A program made the position numbers and the translations under genes. From the NCBI GenBank assembly GCA_944367565.1, contig CALVWR010000006.1:54420-118419 (forward strand): a DNA stretch of 64,000 nt. The letters run 5' to 3'. Within the stretch, counting starts at the first letter, position 1. Each line of letters starts with the position of its first letter. Below the pieces are notes generated by a model, which was not told the origin of the DNA, ran no database searches, and saw only the letters and a list, made by a program, of their open reading frames with translations. The DNA is from an uncultured Clostridia bacterium. GTDB taxonomy: Bacteria; Bacillota; Clostridia; Christensenellales; Borkfalkiaceae. Shown one piece after another: positions 52,162-61,937 of the stretch.

Positions 52162-53349
52162 ATGGAAGTTCTTTTTTTAGGAACGGTTGTGCCTCAAGAA
52201 ACTTCAAAATTATGTTTTAGTAAAGGAATAAAAACATCAGCTGCCGATATCGCTCAAAGGTATATGTTACACGGCATTGAATGTGCGGAAGCTGTAAATG
52301 CGCTTGACGTCATTAGTTCCGTAAGAATAAAACCGTGGCCGAAAATTCCTCTTTTACGTATTCCCGCATTGAAGCAAGAGGTTCATAAAGGAGAAATTAT
52401 ATCAGTAGGATATTTTAATTTGCCATTTGTAGGATTTTTTTTGAGAGAGCGCTCGTTGATGCGGGCGGCAAGGAAATGGGCAAGGGAACATAAAAACAAG
52501 GCGGATATAATAATATTTATCTATTCTATGCATTCTCCCTTTTTAAAAGTTGCCGAAAAAATTAAAAAATTACTTCCTGAAGCAAAAATTGTTTTAACCG
52601 TTGCGGATCTTCCTCTTTTAATGGACATGAGAGGTACGGTCAGGAAGATTATAAAGAAAATAGATTGGAAAAGAATAAAACGCCTTATGCCGATCGTAGA
52701 TAAATATTTATTATATACGAAATACATGGCGGATTATTTACATTTATCTTTTGATAAATGGATGTTGTTTGAAGGGTTGATTGATGAAAACAAAATTGTA
52801 ACAGAACCTCAGGAAAAATATAAAGATAAAATTTGTGTTTATGCAGGAAATTTGGACGCACGGTATGGAATTGATATGCTTATCACGGCGTTTTGTCAAA
52901 TAAAAACTAATGCAAAATTATTTATTTACGGGGCAGGGTTTGACGGTGATAGAATAAAAAGAATGGTTGAATCATTGGATAATGTAGAATATAAAGGGCA
53001 AGTGCCGCCCGATGAAATGTTTGAAATTATGAAAAAAAGCACATTATTGATCAACCCTCGGCCGGCATCAATAGGACTTGCTAAATATTCTTGTCCATCT
53101 AAAACGTTTGAATATATGGCGTCGGGAACTCCGGTCATAATGAATAAATTGCCTGGATTGCCGGAAGAATACTATCCTTATGTGAATTTTTTTTGCGAAG
53201 AAACGACAGATGGTTTTGTACAAGGAATTGATGAATTGTTATCTCGGCCGGGCGCTGAATTAATAAACATGGGACTAAAAGCGGCAAATTTCTTAAAAAA
53301 GGAAAAGAACAGTCGTAAAGTAATGGAAAAAGTTTTAAGATTTATATAA
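52162..53349 (+). CDS. Glycosyltransferase family 4
   Basis: A 395-residue GT-B enzyme. ATG 52162 follows AAAGGTGAG at correct spacing; the in-frame ATG 52144 sits before that site. N-terminal [13 protein letters not shown], middle [31 protein letters not shown] and C-terminal [17 protein letters not shown] (Glu of the donor site) fit the family. Substrate unknown. It ends in a Lys-rich tail. AT-rich coding. Confidence 0.83.
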   Translation: MEVLFLGTVVPQETSKLCFSKGIKTSAADIAQRYMLHGIECAEAVNALDVISSVRIKPWPKIPLLRIPALKQEVHKGEIISVGYFNLPFVGFFLRERSLMRAARKWAREHKNKADIIIFIYSMHSPFLKVAEKIKKLLPEAKIVLTVADLPLLMDMRGTVRKIIKKIDWKRIKRLMPIVDKYLLYTKYMADYLHLSFDKWMLFEGLIDENKIVTEPQEKYKDKICVYAGNLDARYGIDMLITAFCQIKTNAKLFIYGAGFDGDRIKRMVESLDNVEYKGQVPPDEMFEIMKKSTLLINPRPASIGLAKYSCPSKTFEYMASGTPVIMNKLPGLPEEYYPYVNFFCEETTDGFVQGIDELLSRPGAELINMGLKAANFLKKEKNSRKVMEKVLRFI

Positions 53350-53364
53350 ACGGCGGTGGTCTTG

Positions 53365-53971
53365 ATGGTAAAAAAGGTCTTTTTACGCGGATAAAAAAGA
53401 GTTATTTTGAAGGATATAATTTTATTGGTAATTGTTCGCATGTGTATCATTGTTACATCGGAAAAATGATATATATTGGTTCTCACAGCAGTCTGCTGTA
53501 CGCGTATATCGGCAAATTTTGTTCTATTGCCAGTAATGTGCGGGTTATAACAGGACAGCATCCTTCTCATTTCTGGATATCTACACATCCTGCATTTTAT
53601 TCAAAAAGAACTCCTAACGGAAAAAGTTTTGTATCTTCTGATCTGTTTGAAAAAAATAAATTCGCTGAAAAAGAAAAAAATTGTTTGGTAAAGATCGGTA
53701 ATGATGTATGGATAGGGGCTAATGTTTTACTTATGGAAGGAGTAGCGATCGGCGATGGAGCGATTGTTGCGGCTGGTGCGGTGGTTACAAAAGATGTTCC
53801 GCTTATCAAATCGTAGGCGGAGTTCCGGCAAAAAAAATAGGACAAAGGTTCAGTGATGAAGAAATTGAATATTTATTACAACATCCTTTTTGGGAATTAG
53901 ATGAAGAAATTCTGAGACAGAATGCAGATCATTTTAAACGGTTTGAGGATTATAAGAAAATATTTGATTGA
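53365..53971 (+). pseudogene. Frameshifted hexapeptide acetyltransferase (CatB/VatD type)
   Basis: The frame around 53442-53816 encodes [15 protein letters not shown]...[18 protein letters not shown]...[16 protein letters not shown]...[11 protein letters not shown], then stops at TAG 53814. The expected ending continues in another frame ([20 protein letters not shown]... to TGA 53969-53971). Insertion of one C in CCGCTTATC would restore it. At the 5' end ATG 53365 (MVKKVFLRG, then stop) joins [10 protein letters not shown] only after a second single-base shift in a T-run. Two breaks argue for a pseudogene, though assembly error is possible. Confidence 0.8.
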
Positions 53972-54002
53972 CTTTCAATAGTAATTTAAGGAGTAGAATC
54001 GA

Positions 54003-55202
54003 GTGAAGGTATTATTTATAACATTTAGCGATATCGAGGTGTGCAGTTCAAGTAATATAAGAAACGTTTCGTTGATAAAAGGACTGATTGACACCGGTAA
54101 TACTGTTGATATAATATCTTATAAAACAAAAAACAGTCAAGTTTTAAAAGATTTAAGTTTTCAACCAATTATAAATCAATGCAGAATAATTAATCTGACG
54201 GGGGAAGTAATAACTGAAAAAGTATCTTCAACTTTATTGTCAGGGAAAAAGAGTAAAATTAAAAAAACAATATATAATTTAGCTAAAAAAATTTATTATT
54301 CCTTTCAAACAATAGATTCTTATTATAAATTTGCAAAAACAATCAGCATTGACGGTTTAGAATTGGGAAAATACGATATTATGATTTCATCGTCGAATCC
54401 TTATTCTGTACACATTCTTGCGCGTCGTATTTATGAGAAATATTTTAATAAAGATATAGATTGGATACAATATTGGGGAGATCCGCTATATTATGATAAT
54501 TTAACACGTCATCCGTTTTTTCCGAGCAGATTAAAAAGGGCGGAAAAGAAATTGATGGAACCATGTGACAGCATTGTATATACGAATGGTGTTATTTTAC
54601 AATTACAGAAAAATTTATTTCCGTCGTTGGCAAAGAAAATGAGTTTTATTGAAACGCCGTATGCTTTTGTTAGGGAAGAGGATGTTGAAATTACATATCA
54701 AGTCGGATATTTTGGAAGTTTTTCTACAACAGTGCGTGATATAAGAAGTTTGTACCATGTTTTAAGAAATGAGGAATATTCATCTGTCATTATCGGTAAT
54801 GGGGATATTGAATTACATTCGGAAAATAATTTAACGGTCTTGCCGAGAATGACTGTGGAAGAAGTAAGTAATTTTGAAAACAGGACAAGAATCTTAATAT
54901 GCCTTTGTAATAAATTTTCTGCTAAAAATAAGGAAAACGGGCTTATTCCCGGAAAGGTTTATCATTATGGCAGTACGGATAAAGAAATCTTAATAATAGG
55001 AGCAACTCCGAAAGTTCGGGAATTTTTAAGTCAATATGATAGATTTAAATTTGTAGATAATAACGAAAAATCCATAAAAAAAGTTATATTAGATATTTTA
55101 CAAAAACCGCAACAAAAGCAGCACCCGCTTATTCAAACATTACCGGTATCAGCTGCTAAACATATTTTAGCTTCTTTGAGGAATGTATATGATAAAAACT
55201 AA
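54003..55202 (+). CDS. Putative glycosyltransferase (GT-B)
   Basis: A 399-residue protein starting at GTG after AAGGAGTAGAATC. The N-terminus VLFITFSDIEVCSSSNIRNVSLIKGL is like family 4 enzymes that modify surface sugars, followed by YDIMISSSNPYSVHILARRI, and IQYWGDPLYYDN, VYTNGVILQLQKNLFP (acceptor side) and YQVGYFGSF at the start of the second domain. Donor-site motifs are weak (EEVSNFENRTRILICL). Function assigned by context and fold pattern only. Confidence 0.7.
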   Translation: MKVLFITFSDIEVCSSSNIRNVSLIKGLIDTGNTVDIISYKTKNSQVLKDLSFQPIINQCRIINLTGEVITEKVSSTLLSGKKSKIKKTIYNLAKKIYYSFQTIDSYYKFAKTISIDGLELGKYDIMISSSNPYSVHILARRIYEKYFNKDIDWIQYWGDPLYYDNLTRHPFFPSRLKRAEKKLMEPCDSIVYTNGVILQLQKNLFPSLAKKMSFIETPYAFVREEDVEITYQVGYFGSFSTTVRDIRSLYHVLRNEEYSSVIIGNGDIELHSENNLTVLPRMTVEEVSNFENRTRILICLCNKFSAKNKENGLIPGKVYHYGSTDKEILIIGATPKVREFLSQYDRFKFVDNNEKSIKKVILDILQKPQQKQHPLIQTLPVSAAKHILASLRNVYDKN

Positions 55203-56703
55203 ATTAAATATATTAGAGCAAAAATTCATAAGAATACATATAATTATTTTTAATTTAATATTAGCTTTTGTTTGTGTTGTATTAAGTGCTCGAGTAAATG
55301 TAAAAGAAGGGCTAAAATTATTGCCATTACTTCCATTTGCTTTTTCAATTAGTTTTATTATTTTTAATAGGGCGTATTCATATTGGAAAGACAATATTGC
55401 CCTAACTATCCTTTTTGCAACAATATATGTAAGATATTTAATAACACCTGCCTTAATCGGAATAACAAATACTTGTCTTTCAACGGTAAATCCATCTGAT
55501 TCAAGTTTTAGAAATGCAATATTATTGCAGATTTATGAACTTTTTATAACATTATTTGCTATAGATTATTTATGGACTAAACATTTACATAAAAAGAAAA
55601 ATAAAACGCGAAATGAAAAGATAGCTTTGTCCGAAAATTATGCTACATTCAATTTGTCGTTTTGGGGTTTAGGATTTATAGTTTTATTGATTGCGCTTAT
55701 TGTTGTAAGAGGGCGCTTTTCTAGTGTAATTTCTCATTACTCTACATGGTGGTCGGTTTCAGAGGCAACATCCGTGTTAGATACTTATGATCTTATGGCG
55801 ATTGATGTAGTGAAAAGCGTACTAACAGTTTTTATTATTTCTTGTTTTGCAAAAGCATATCATAAAACAAAAAATACTACTAGCCGATTTATATATTTAT
55901 TTTTGTCAATTGCAGTTGGATTATGTTCGACAATGTTTTATCAATATACGCAGAGAACCGCACTTGCACAGCTTATTTTAAGCGTTATGATAATGTTAAT
56001 AGCGTTCTTTCCTAATAAAAAGAAACTTTTTGTCATAATTTTTGGTGTAGGCGGAATGATCTTTTTATTTTATGTTTTTACAAAGGGATCTATGCAACTG
56101 GATTTAGGTTCTTCAAACGATGATTTTTTAGAATCGCTAACAAAGATGGCGGAACTTTATGTCAGCGGACCGACGATGGTTGCCATTACTCAGCAAAATT
56201 ACGGATGGGTTGCTTCGCAAATGTCGCTCAATACTCTATTTAGCGATATCATTAACACAACGCATATTTTTGGATTGTTTCCGTTTTTACGAGGTATTCA
56301 TAATTTAGTCGCTGAAATACCTACGTCTAATCAGTTATTTGTTGAATCATTAGGCGGTTTAACATATATTTTGCCAAATATAAGTTTTTGGACTTATTAT
56401 TTTACACCGGCATTTGGGTGGATTGCATGCGGTGTTGCAATATTTATTACAGTTAAGTTTATTTGTATCTGTGATGAACATAAAGAAAAAAGTAATAATG
56501 CATTTCTTTATTACGCAATCGCATATACGGAAATATTATTAGGACAAGCTTTTTTTATTAATAATACTTTTTTATTATGGCATGCATTTACAAATATGCC
56601 GTTTTGGTTGTTAGTTTTTTCTTATGTTAATTCATTAGGGGGAAGAATCCGGAAAAAGCGTTCTGAAAAATTGTTAGGAGAAAACAAATCGGATTTTATG
56701 TAA
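55189..56703 (+). CDS. wzy: Oligosaccharide repeat-unit polymerase (Wzy-like)
   Basis: A 504-residue membrane protein with 11-12 hydrophobic segments. ATG 55189 is preferred, seven bases after GAGG. Long loops between helices (about 170-200 and 290-370, the latter with the GLFPFLRGIHNLVAEIPTSN stretch) are typical of O-antigen polymerases. Sequences of Wzy proteins are poorly conserved, so the call rests on topology and on its position near the flippase. It would join repeat units at the outer face. Confidence 0.8.
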   Translation: MIKTKLNILEQKFIRIHIIIFNLILAFVCVVLSARVNVKEGLKLLPLLPFAFSISFIIFNRAYSYWKDNIALTILFATIYVRYLITPALIGITNTCLSTVNPSDSSFRNAILLQIYELFITLFAIDYLWTKHLHKKKNKTRNEKIALSENYATFNLSFWGLGFIVLLIALIVVRGRFSSVISHYSTWWSVSEATSVLDTYDLMAIDVVKSVLTVFIISCFAKAYHKTKNTTSRFIYLFLSIAVGLCSTMFYQYTQRTALAQLILSVMIMLIAFFPNKKKLFVIIFGVGGMIFLFYVFTKGSMQLDLGSSNDDFLESLTKMAELYVSGPTMVAITQQNYGWVASQMSLNTLFSDIINTTHIFGLFPFLRGIHNLVAEIPTSNQLFVESLGGLTYILPNISFWTYYFTPAFGWIACGVAIFITVKFICICDEHKEKSNNAFLYYAIAYTEILLGQAFFINNTFLLWHAFTNMPFWLLVFSYVNSLGGRIRKKRSEKLLGENKSDFM

Positions 56704-56733
56704 AATAAATTAAATATGTTTGTAAGGTGATAT

Positions 56734-57873
56734 ATGAAAATTTTAATTATCGGTGATATAGGTATTGTATTTACATATGAATTTATTATAAAAATTGCTT
56801 TAAAAATACCAAATGCAAAAGTTGATATATTAAACTTTTCACCTCGTAATGATAAAAATAAGGAACGTGAAAATAAATTAAAGCAAGCCGGATGTAAAAT
56901 ATTTTATCAACCTAAGTATAAAGGATTAAGATCTTTAAGAATATTGCATCCTTTCATTCGAATTTTTGAATTTATCAGATACCGTATATGTAAAAATTAT
57001 GATATCATCAATATACACTATATCGGCATTGATGCATGTAATGTTTTATATTTTGCTCAGAAGAATGCAAAGATTATAGCAAGTATATATGGTTCGGATT
57101 TGTTTCGTGCGGGAAAATTGATGCAGAAAGTTTTATTAAAGGTTTTTAACAGAGCAAATGTTGTAACGGTCGCAAGTAAGTATGTATATGCATACATGTC
57201 GAATCAATATGAAGGCAAATATGACAGCAAAATTATTTTAGCACGTTATGGATCCGTTGCCGCTGAATATATTCATAATCATATTAAAACATTAGATCCG
57301 ATAGCTTGCAAAAAGGAAATCGGTGTGCCGGTCGATAAATATGTAATACTTTGCGGATATAACGGCAGCAAAGCGCAAAGGCAGATCGAAATTATTGATG
57401 AACTGAATAAATTACCTGTTTTATATAGAGAAAAGATTTTTTTATTATTTCAATGTTCGTATGGAGCTTCGCCGGATCACCTAAGTGCAATTGCCGAAAA
57501 ATTGAAAAATTCTGGATTTGACGGGAAAATTGTTACAAATTTTATGAGTGGTATAGAATTGGCAAAATTCCGAAAGTGCGTTGATATTTTTTTGAATATG
57601 CAGCCTACGGACGTTCTTTCCGCAACGATGATAGAAGAACTTGAAGCCGGTGCCATAGTTATTAATGGGAAATGGTTAAGATATCCTGATTTAGAAGACT
57701 TGGGTGCTTATTTGTTAAGCATACAAAAAATTGAAGATTTACCCTATACAATGATTGAAATTTTAGAAAATTATACAGTGCATAAAAAAATGACAGCAAA
57801 AAACGAAGGATTGTGGAAATTACTTTGTTGGGAAGAAGAATATCCTAATTGGAAAAAAATAATAACTAATTAA
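56734..57873 (+). CDS. Putative glycosyltransferase (GT-B)
   Basis: A 379-residue protein. MKILIIGDIGIVFTYEF opens a Rossmann half; IINIHYIGIDACNVLYFAQ and IIASIYGSDLFRAG are acceptor-side features, and VDIFLNMQPTDVLSATMIEELEAGAIVI with a conserved Glu lies in the donor half. This looks like the branch of GT-B enzymes near fucosyltransferase-type WecF/TDP-sugar transferases. AAGGTGATAT site. Confidence 0.72.
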   Translation: MKILIIGDIGIVFTYEFIIKIALKIPNAKVDILNFSPRNDKNKERENKLKQAGCKIFYQPKYKGLRSLRILHPFIRIFEFIRYRICKNYDIINIHYIGIDACNVLYFAQKNAKIIASIYGSDLFRAGKLMQKVLLKVFNRANVVTVASKYVYAYMSNQYEGKYDSKIILARYGSVAAEYIHNHIKTLDPIACKKEIGVPVDKYVILCGYNGSKAQRQIEIIDELNKLPVLYREKIFLLFQCSYGASPDHLSAIAEKLKNSGFDGKIVTNFMSGIELAKFRKCVDIFLNMQPTDVLSATMIEELEAGAIVINGKWLRYPDLEDLGAYLLSIQKIEDLPYTMIEILENYTVHKKMTAKNEGLWKLLCWEEEYPNWKKIITN

Positions 57874-57893
57874 AAACTTTAAGGAAATTTAAA

Positions 57894-59192
57894 ATGCACG
57901 GTGCAGGTATCAATAAAATTTTTTCAAAGCTAAAATCAACCGGCTTTTTTCACATTTTCGGATCGTCAACGATTAATAAAATTGTAACTTTTGCGAGCAG
58001 TATCGTTTTAGTTCGGATAGTCAGTAAGGCAGAATATGGCGTTTATTCATATGCGTATAATTTATTAAGTTTTTTTATTTTATTAAGCGGTTTTGGACTT
58101 TCATCGGGAATATTACAAATATGCAGTGCGACTACAGATGAAATTAAGAAAAAAGATATCTATACGTATGCTTGCCAAAAAAGTCTGATAATAAATTTTT
58201 CTTTATCGGTTATTATATTACTGACTTCATTGTTTGTCCCTTTTCAAATGCAGGGGGTAAATTACTGTTTGGCGATTATGGCATTTGAACCATGTGTAAT
58301 GATACTATATGAAATGCCAATTATGATGTTGCGCATAGATTTAAGAAACAAAGAATTTTCATACGCAAATTCTTTGTCTACCATAGCAGTTTTTATTCTT
58401 TCCTGCATACTTGCTTGGTTTTTTTCCGTCAACGGATTAGTAGCTGCTCGTTATATCGCATCAATTATTACTTTTTTAGTTATTTTTTGGAGATTCAAAG
58501 TTTCATTTTCATTAAGTAAACGTGCACCGTTAGACCATGGAACTAAAAAGATTCTTTGGCATGTTAGTATAATTTCCATGTTTAATAACGGATTATCCAG
58601 ATTGATGTATTTACTGGATATTTTTGTGTTGGGTTTGATCAACGTAAGCGAAATGATCATTGCTTCCTATAAGGTTGCAACAATTATTCCTACAGGGCTT
58701 TCTTTTATTCCGGGTGCTGTTGCTACATATATATTTCCATATTTTGTTCGTAATAAAGATAATAAAAAATGGGTATTAAAACGTTATAGCCAATTAATGT
58801 TGGCAATGTCAGTCGGAGGATTAATAATTTCGCTTCCCTTAATAATTTTTGCACCAACTTTTATAAAATTGATATTTGGCGAAACGTACTTAGATGCGGT
58901 TCCGGCATTTCGTATTTTAATGATAAGTTTTATTTTTTCAAGTGCATTGCGAGTGTTGGCCGGGAATGTATTAGTTACGCAAATGAGATTAAAGTTTAAT
59001 CTTTTTATCGCAATTTTTTCTAGTGCGTTAAATACAACATTGAACGTTTTCTTTATTCAAGCTTTTAATGCAGTAGGTGCTGCGTATGCTACTTTATTGA
59101 CAGTATGTTTAACCGGAGTGATAAATGTCTGCTATCTTTTTTATGTACTGCTGCATAAAGATAAAGAGAAGAATATCGAAAAGGAAGGTTAA
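57894..59192 (+). CDS. wzx: Repeat-unit flippase (Wzx-like)
   Basis: A 432-residue membrane protein with 12 or so hydrophobic segments. The first, FGSSTINKIVTFASSIVLVRIVSKAEYGVYSYAYNLL (here in two parts: KIVTFASSIVLVRIVSKAEY and GVYSYAYNLL), is a textbook polysaccharide-flippase start. The later stretch ASYKVATIIPTGLSFIPGAV matches the central helices. It would move lipid-linked repeat units outwards for Wzy. Confidence 0.92.
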   Translation: MHGAGINKIFSKLKSTGFFHIFGSSTINKIVTFASSIVLVRIVSKAEYGVYSYAYNLLSFFILLSGFGLSSGILQICSATTDEIKKKDIYTYACQKSLIINFSLSVIILLTSLFVPFQMQGVNYCLAIMAFEPCVMILYEMPIMMLRIDLRNKEFSYANSLSTIAVFILSCILAWFFSVNGLVAARYIASIITFLVIFWRFKVSFSLSKRAPLDHGTKKILWHVSIISMFNNGLSRLMYLLDIFVLGLINVSEMIIASYKVATIIPTGLSFIPGAVATYIFPYFVRNKDNKKWVLKRYSQLMLAMSVGGLIISLPLIIFAPTFIKLIFGETYLDAVPAFRILMISFIFSSALRVLAGNVLVTQMRLKFNLFIAIFSSALNTTLNVFFIQAFNAVGAAYATLLTVCLTGVINVCYLFYVLLHKDKEKNIEKEG

Positions 59193-59194
59193 TT

Positions 59195-60964
59195 ATGCCC
59201 GGATTTTTTATAAGCAATATAAAAGAGAATTTTAAACTCAATAATTTGAATGAGGAAAATTTAACATACAATTTAATAAAAAATAATAAGTATACCATTG
59301 AAAGAAAAACTTTGAACAAGTTTTTAAATGATAAACTTTTTTATGAAAATGATGAAAATATAATCATTCTTGAGGGTATTGTTTTAAATAAAAAAGAATT
59401 ATGTAATTTGTATAATAATACGTGGGAATCGGTCGTGAATCAATTAATCGTTGATGAACCTTACTTGTATTTTGATCAATTTCGAGGGAATTTTTCAGGC
59501 GCACACTATAATAAAAAAAATGATGAATGGATTATATATAACGACGCATTAGGGATGAAGCCTGTTTTTTATTATAATAAGAATGGCGTTTGGATAATTT
59601 CCTCTGATTTACATTATATATCAAATGCGTTTCAAAGCATGCAGATTCATTATACGTTCAATGAACGAGCGGCATATGATATTTTGACATATGGCTTTAT
59701 GACGACCGATGGGACAATGATAGATGAAATAAAGAAATTGCCATACGGTTGCTATATTCATATTACGAATTCATCATCATTTACGATTAATAGGTACTTT
59801 GATTTTAATTATTACGATGATATCTGTTTAAATAAGGACAAGCATTTAGATGAAGACGCAATTATTGAGAAGTTAGATATGCTTTTTCGCCGTGCTGTTT
59901 CCTTAGCGTTCGAGAAAGATAATGAGTATGGATATAAACATCTCGTTACTTTAAGCGGAGGATTAGATTCCCGTATGACAACTTGGGTGGCTTACGATCT
60001 TGGGTATCATAATCTTATAAATCTTACATTTGGGGAATCTGATTGTATAGATGAACAAATTGCGAAAAAGGTCGCAAAAGTATTAAATAATGATCTAATA
60101 ATCAAAACTTTAGACAGCGGTTCTATGTTAACAAAATGGCAAGATGTGATTCGCATGAATGCAGGGCTGTCAATATATTCAGGAATTTCTCATTCACTGA
60201 CAACTTTGTGCTTAATTAACTGTAACGCATTCGGAGTGTTGCACACCGGGGATCTGGGCGATGCCGTTTTGGGTTCTTATGATAATGGAAACGAAGGATT
60301 GTATCCGGGGGCATATTCTTTAAGTCTCTCATCACGTGTTCCAAAAGTAATAAATATCAATGTTGAAAAATTTAAAATGACGACACGTGGGTTCAATGGA
60401 GTGGGAGCAAGCAAAATAGTTTGCGAAAATTATATTGATTGCTTTTCTCCATTTTTAAATCGAGATTTTTTTGTATATTGTTTAGAAAATATACCTAAAG
60501 ATTTACGGAAAAGTCATTATATTTATAAGAAATGGGTAATTAAAAAATATCCAAATGCTGCGAAAATTCCTTTGCAGCGTTATAATAACGGATTGTTAAC
60601 AGAAGGAAAATTTTTGCAAACTATAAGAAAATTAAAAAGGATCGGATTCCCGACGGCTTTTTCATGGCTGTTGTGGAAATTGAAAATTAAAAAATCGTTG
60701 AGTAGAAAAATTGTAAATACAAGCATGAATCCAATGGATAAATGGTATGAAAACATATATTCAGTTAAATCAAAAATGGACACTTATTATGACAATATGA
60801 TAAAAAAACTCCAAAGCGAATCAATTGTTTCCGAAACTCTATTAAAAGATATTATATTTTTATTTACAAACGGGAATGTAACTGAAAAAGCACAAGTTAT
60901 AACGTTGCTTGCCTCAATAGATGATTTGTTTATAGAAGAGAAAAATCATGTAAAATATTCATAA
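59195..60964 (+). CDS. Asparagine-synthase-like amidotransferase lacking the glutaminase cysteine
   Basis: A 589-residue protein. N-terminal Ntn-type domain (about 1-200) followed by an ATP-pyrophosphatase domain with the PP-loop LVTLSGGLDSRM (about 250-261) and HTGDLGDAVLGSY (about 350). Asparagine synthases begin Met-Cys and use that Cys to release ammonia from glutamine; here residue 2 is Pro (MPGFFIS), so glutaminase activity should be absent. In uronic-acid polymer clusters such proteins amidate the sugar carboxyl, which would fit ManNAcA. It starts three bases after wzx. Confidence 0.85.
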   Translation: MPGFFISNIKENFKLNNLNEENLTYNLIKNNKYTIERKTLNKFLNDKLFYENDENIIILEGIVLNKKELCNLYNNTWESVVNQLIVDEPYLYFDQFRGNFSGAHYNKKNDEWIIYNDALGMKPVFYYNKNGVWIISSDLHYISNAFQSMQIHYTFNERAAYDILTYGFMTTDGTMIDEIKKLPYGCYIHITNSSSFTINRYFDFNYYDDICLNKDKHLDEDAIIEKLDMLFRRAVSLAFEKDNEYGYKHLVTLSGGLDSRMTTWVAYDLGYHNLINLTFGESDCIDEQIAKKVAKVLNNDLIIKTLDSGSMLTKWQDVIRMNAGLSIYSGISHSLTTLCLINCNAFGVLHTGDLGDAVLGSYDNGNEGLYPGAYSLSLSSRVPKVININVEKFKMTTRGFNGVGASKIVCENYIDCFSPFLNRDFFVYCLENIPKDLRKSHYIYKKWVIKKYPNAAKIPLQRYNNGLLTEGKFLQTIRKLKRIGFPTAFSWLLWKLKIKKSLSRKIVNTSMNPMDKWYENIYSVKSKMDTYYDNMIKKLQSESIVSETLLKDIIFLFTNGNVTEKAQVITLLASIDDLFIEEKNHVKYS

Positions 60965-61230
60965 AAGCGTTTTTTTATTTTGATTATTTTGGGTTCTAAT
61001 TGATTCATGATTTCGCCTTGAATTCGGAGGTAAACTTGGCGAACGCGGCAAGCATCGTTAAAAAATATCGGGTGGTGTGCAAAGATAAGTCGACGCCTTA
61101 GGACGAAGCTATGAGCTGATTTGCTTGCAAATTCGTTGATTTTTTCTTTACTTATAGAGAATTCATTTGTTACCCCTATATAAGGCTATTTTCTTATATT
61201 TGGTTATTTTTATTAAAACCTTTTATTTTC
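60965..61230. other. Gap after the polysaccharide cluster
   Basis: No full gene is seen. A 21-codon frame from TTG 61036 after GGAGGTAAAC (LANAASIVKKYRVVCKDKSTP) ends in TAG; it may be a relic but I cannot assign it. DNA is AT-rich on both sides. Confidence 0.4.
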
Positions 61231-61263
61231 AGCCGAGCAGGTTTCTTCCTGTTCGGCTTTTGT
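61231..61263 (+). terminator. Intrinsic terminator at the end of the polysaccharide cluster
   Basis: GCCGAGCAGG/CCTGTTCGGC stem (one G-T pair) followed by TTTTG. Confidence 0.75.
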
Positions 61264-61392
61264 AATATCAAGAAAAAACACGGAATCGAAGGCGGTTGGT
61301 GATCAGTATGGAAAAGAAAGTGTAGGAAAAGCAAACCGACTTGTCTGTCGGAAAAGAATCGGAGCGAAGAACGTTTCTCTATACGAAAAAAG

Positions 61393-61421
61393 TCATAAAA
61401 TGTCGAAAAATCGCATAAGTT
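61393..61421 (+). promoter_or_regulatory. Possible sigma-E promoter of spoIIID
   Basis: TCATAAA (61393-61399), 14-bp spacer, CATAAGTT (61414-61421). spoIIID is transcribed by sigma-E in Bacillus, so this is expected here. The downstream half of this stretch is kept in the decayed copy at 24417. Confidence 0.5.
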
Positions 61422-61449
61422 ATAACATTCTGAAAGGGGGTTAAAACAA

Positions 61450-61713
61450 ATGCGAGAATATCTGAAGCAACGTATCCTCGAAGAAGCCCGATATATAGCG
61501 GAAACAAAATCCACCGTCAGGCACACGGCGAAAGTTTTTTTATCGAGCAAATCTACCGTACATAAAGACGTCACCGAAAGGTTAATCGAAATTGATAAAA
61601 AACTTTATGATGAGGTGAGAAAGGTTCTTGAAATCAATCTCTCGGAGAGGCATATTCGCGGAGGACTTGCGACAAAAAGAAAATACATGAAGGAAAAAAA
61701 CGGCGGGAAATAG
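61450..61713 (+). CDS. spoIIID: Sporulation transcription regulator SpoIIID
   Basis: An 87-residue DNA-binding protein. It has MREYLKQRILEEARYIAE at the N-terminus, the helix-turn-helix TVRHTAKVFLSSKSTVHKDV (about 22-41), the helix TERLIEIDKKLYDEV and the basic C-terminal INLSERHIRGGLATKRKY used for DNA contact. Length and all parts match intact SpoIIID, which switches mother-cell genes on or off between sigma-E and sigma-K stages. AAAGGGGGTTAAAACAA site. A decayed duplicate lies 37 kb upstream. Confidence 0.95.
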   Translation: MREYLKQRILEEARYIAETKSTVRHTAKVFLSSKSTVHKDVTERLIEIDKKLYDEVRKVLEINLSERHIRGGLATKRKYMKEKNGGK

Positions 61714-61730
61714 TTCCGTCGTTTTTTCTT
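61698..61730 (+). terminator. Terminator overlapping the spoIIID stop
   Basis: AAACGGCGGGAA/GTTCCGTCGTTT stem followed by TTTCTT. Confidence 0.85.
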
Positions 61731-61937
61731 CGATAAAAATTTATCCTTGGCAGATGCATCGGTTCCCGCGGGAGGTTTTTCTTCTGCGGGTGAAGTCTAA
61801 CTCGTGCAGACCGGTTCTTCGGCACGTATATTCACTCCGGGGTTTATAGCATATAAAAAATACAAATAACTTGCAAAAAAATCAAACTTTTTAAAAATTT
61901 AAGTTTTATAAAAGGTTCGCATAGTAGAATAAGAGTG

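Noticed and set aside
61036..61101. 21-codon frame after a ribosome-binding-like site
   Set aside because: Too short and without recognisable similarity; kept only as a note in the gap description.
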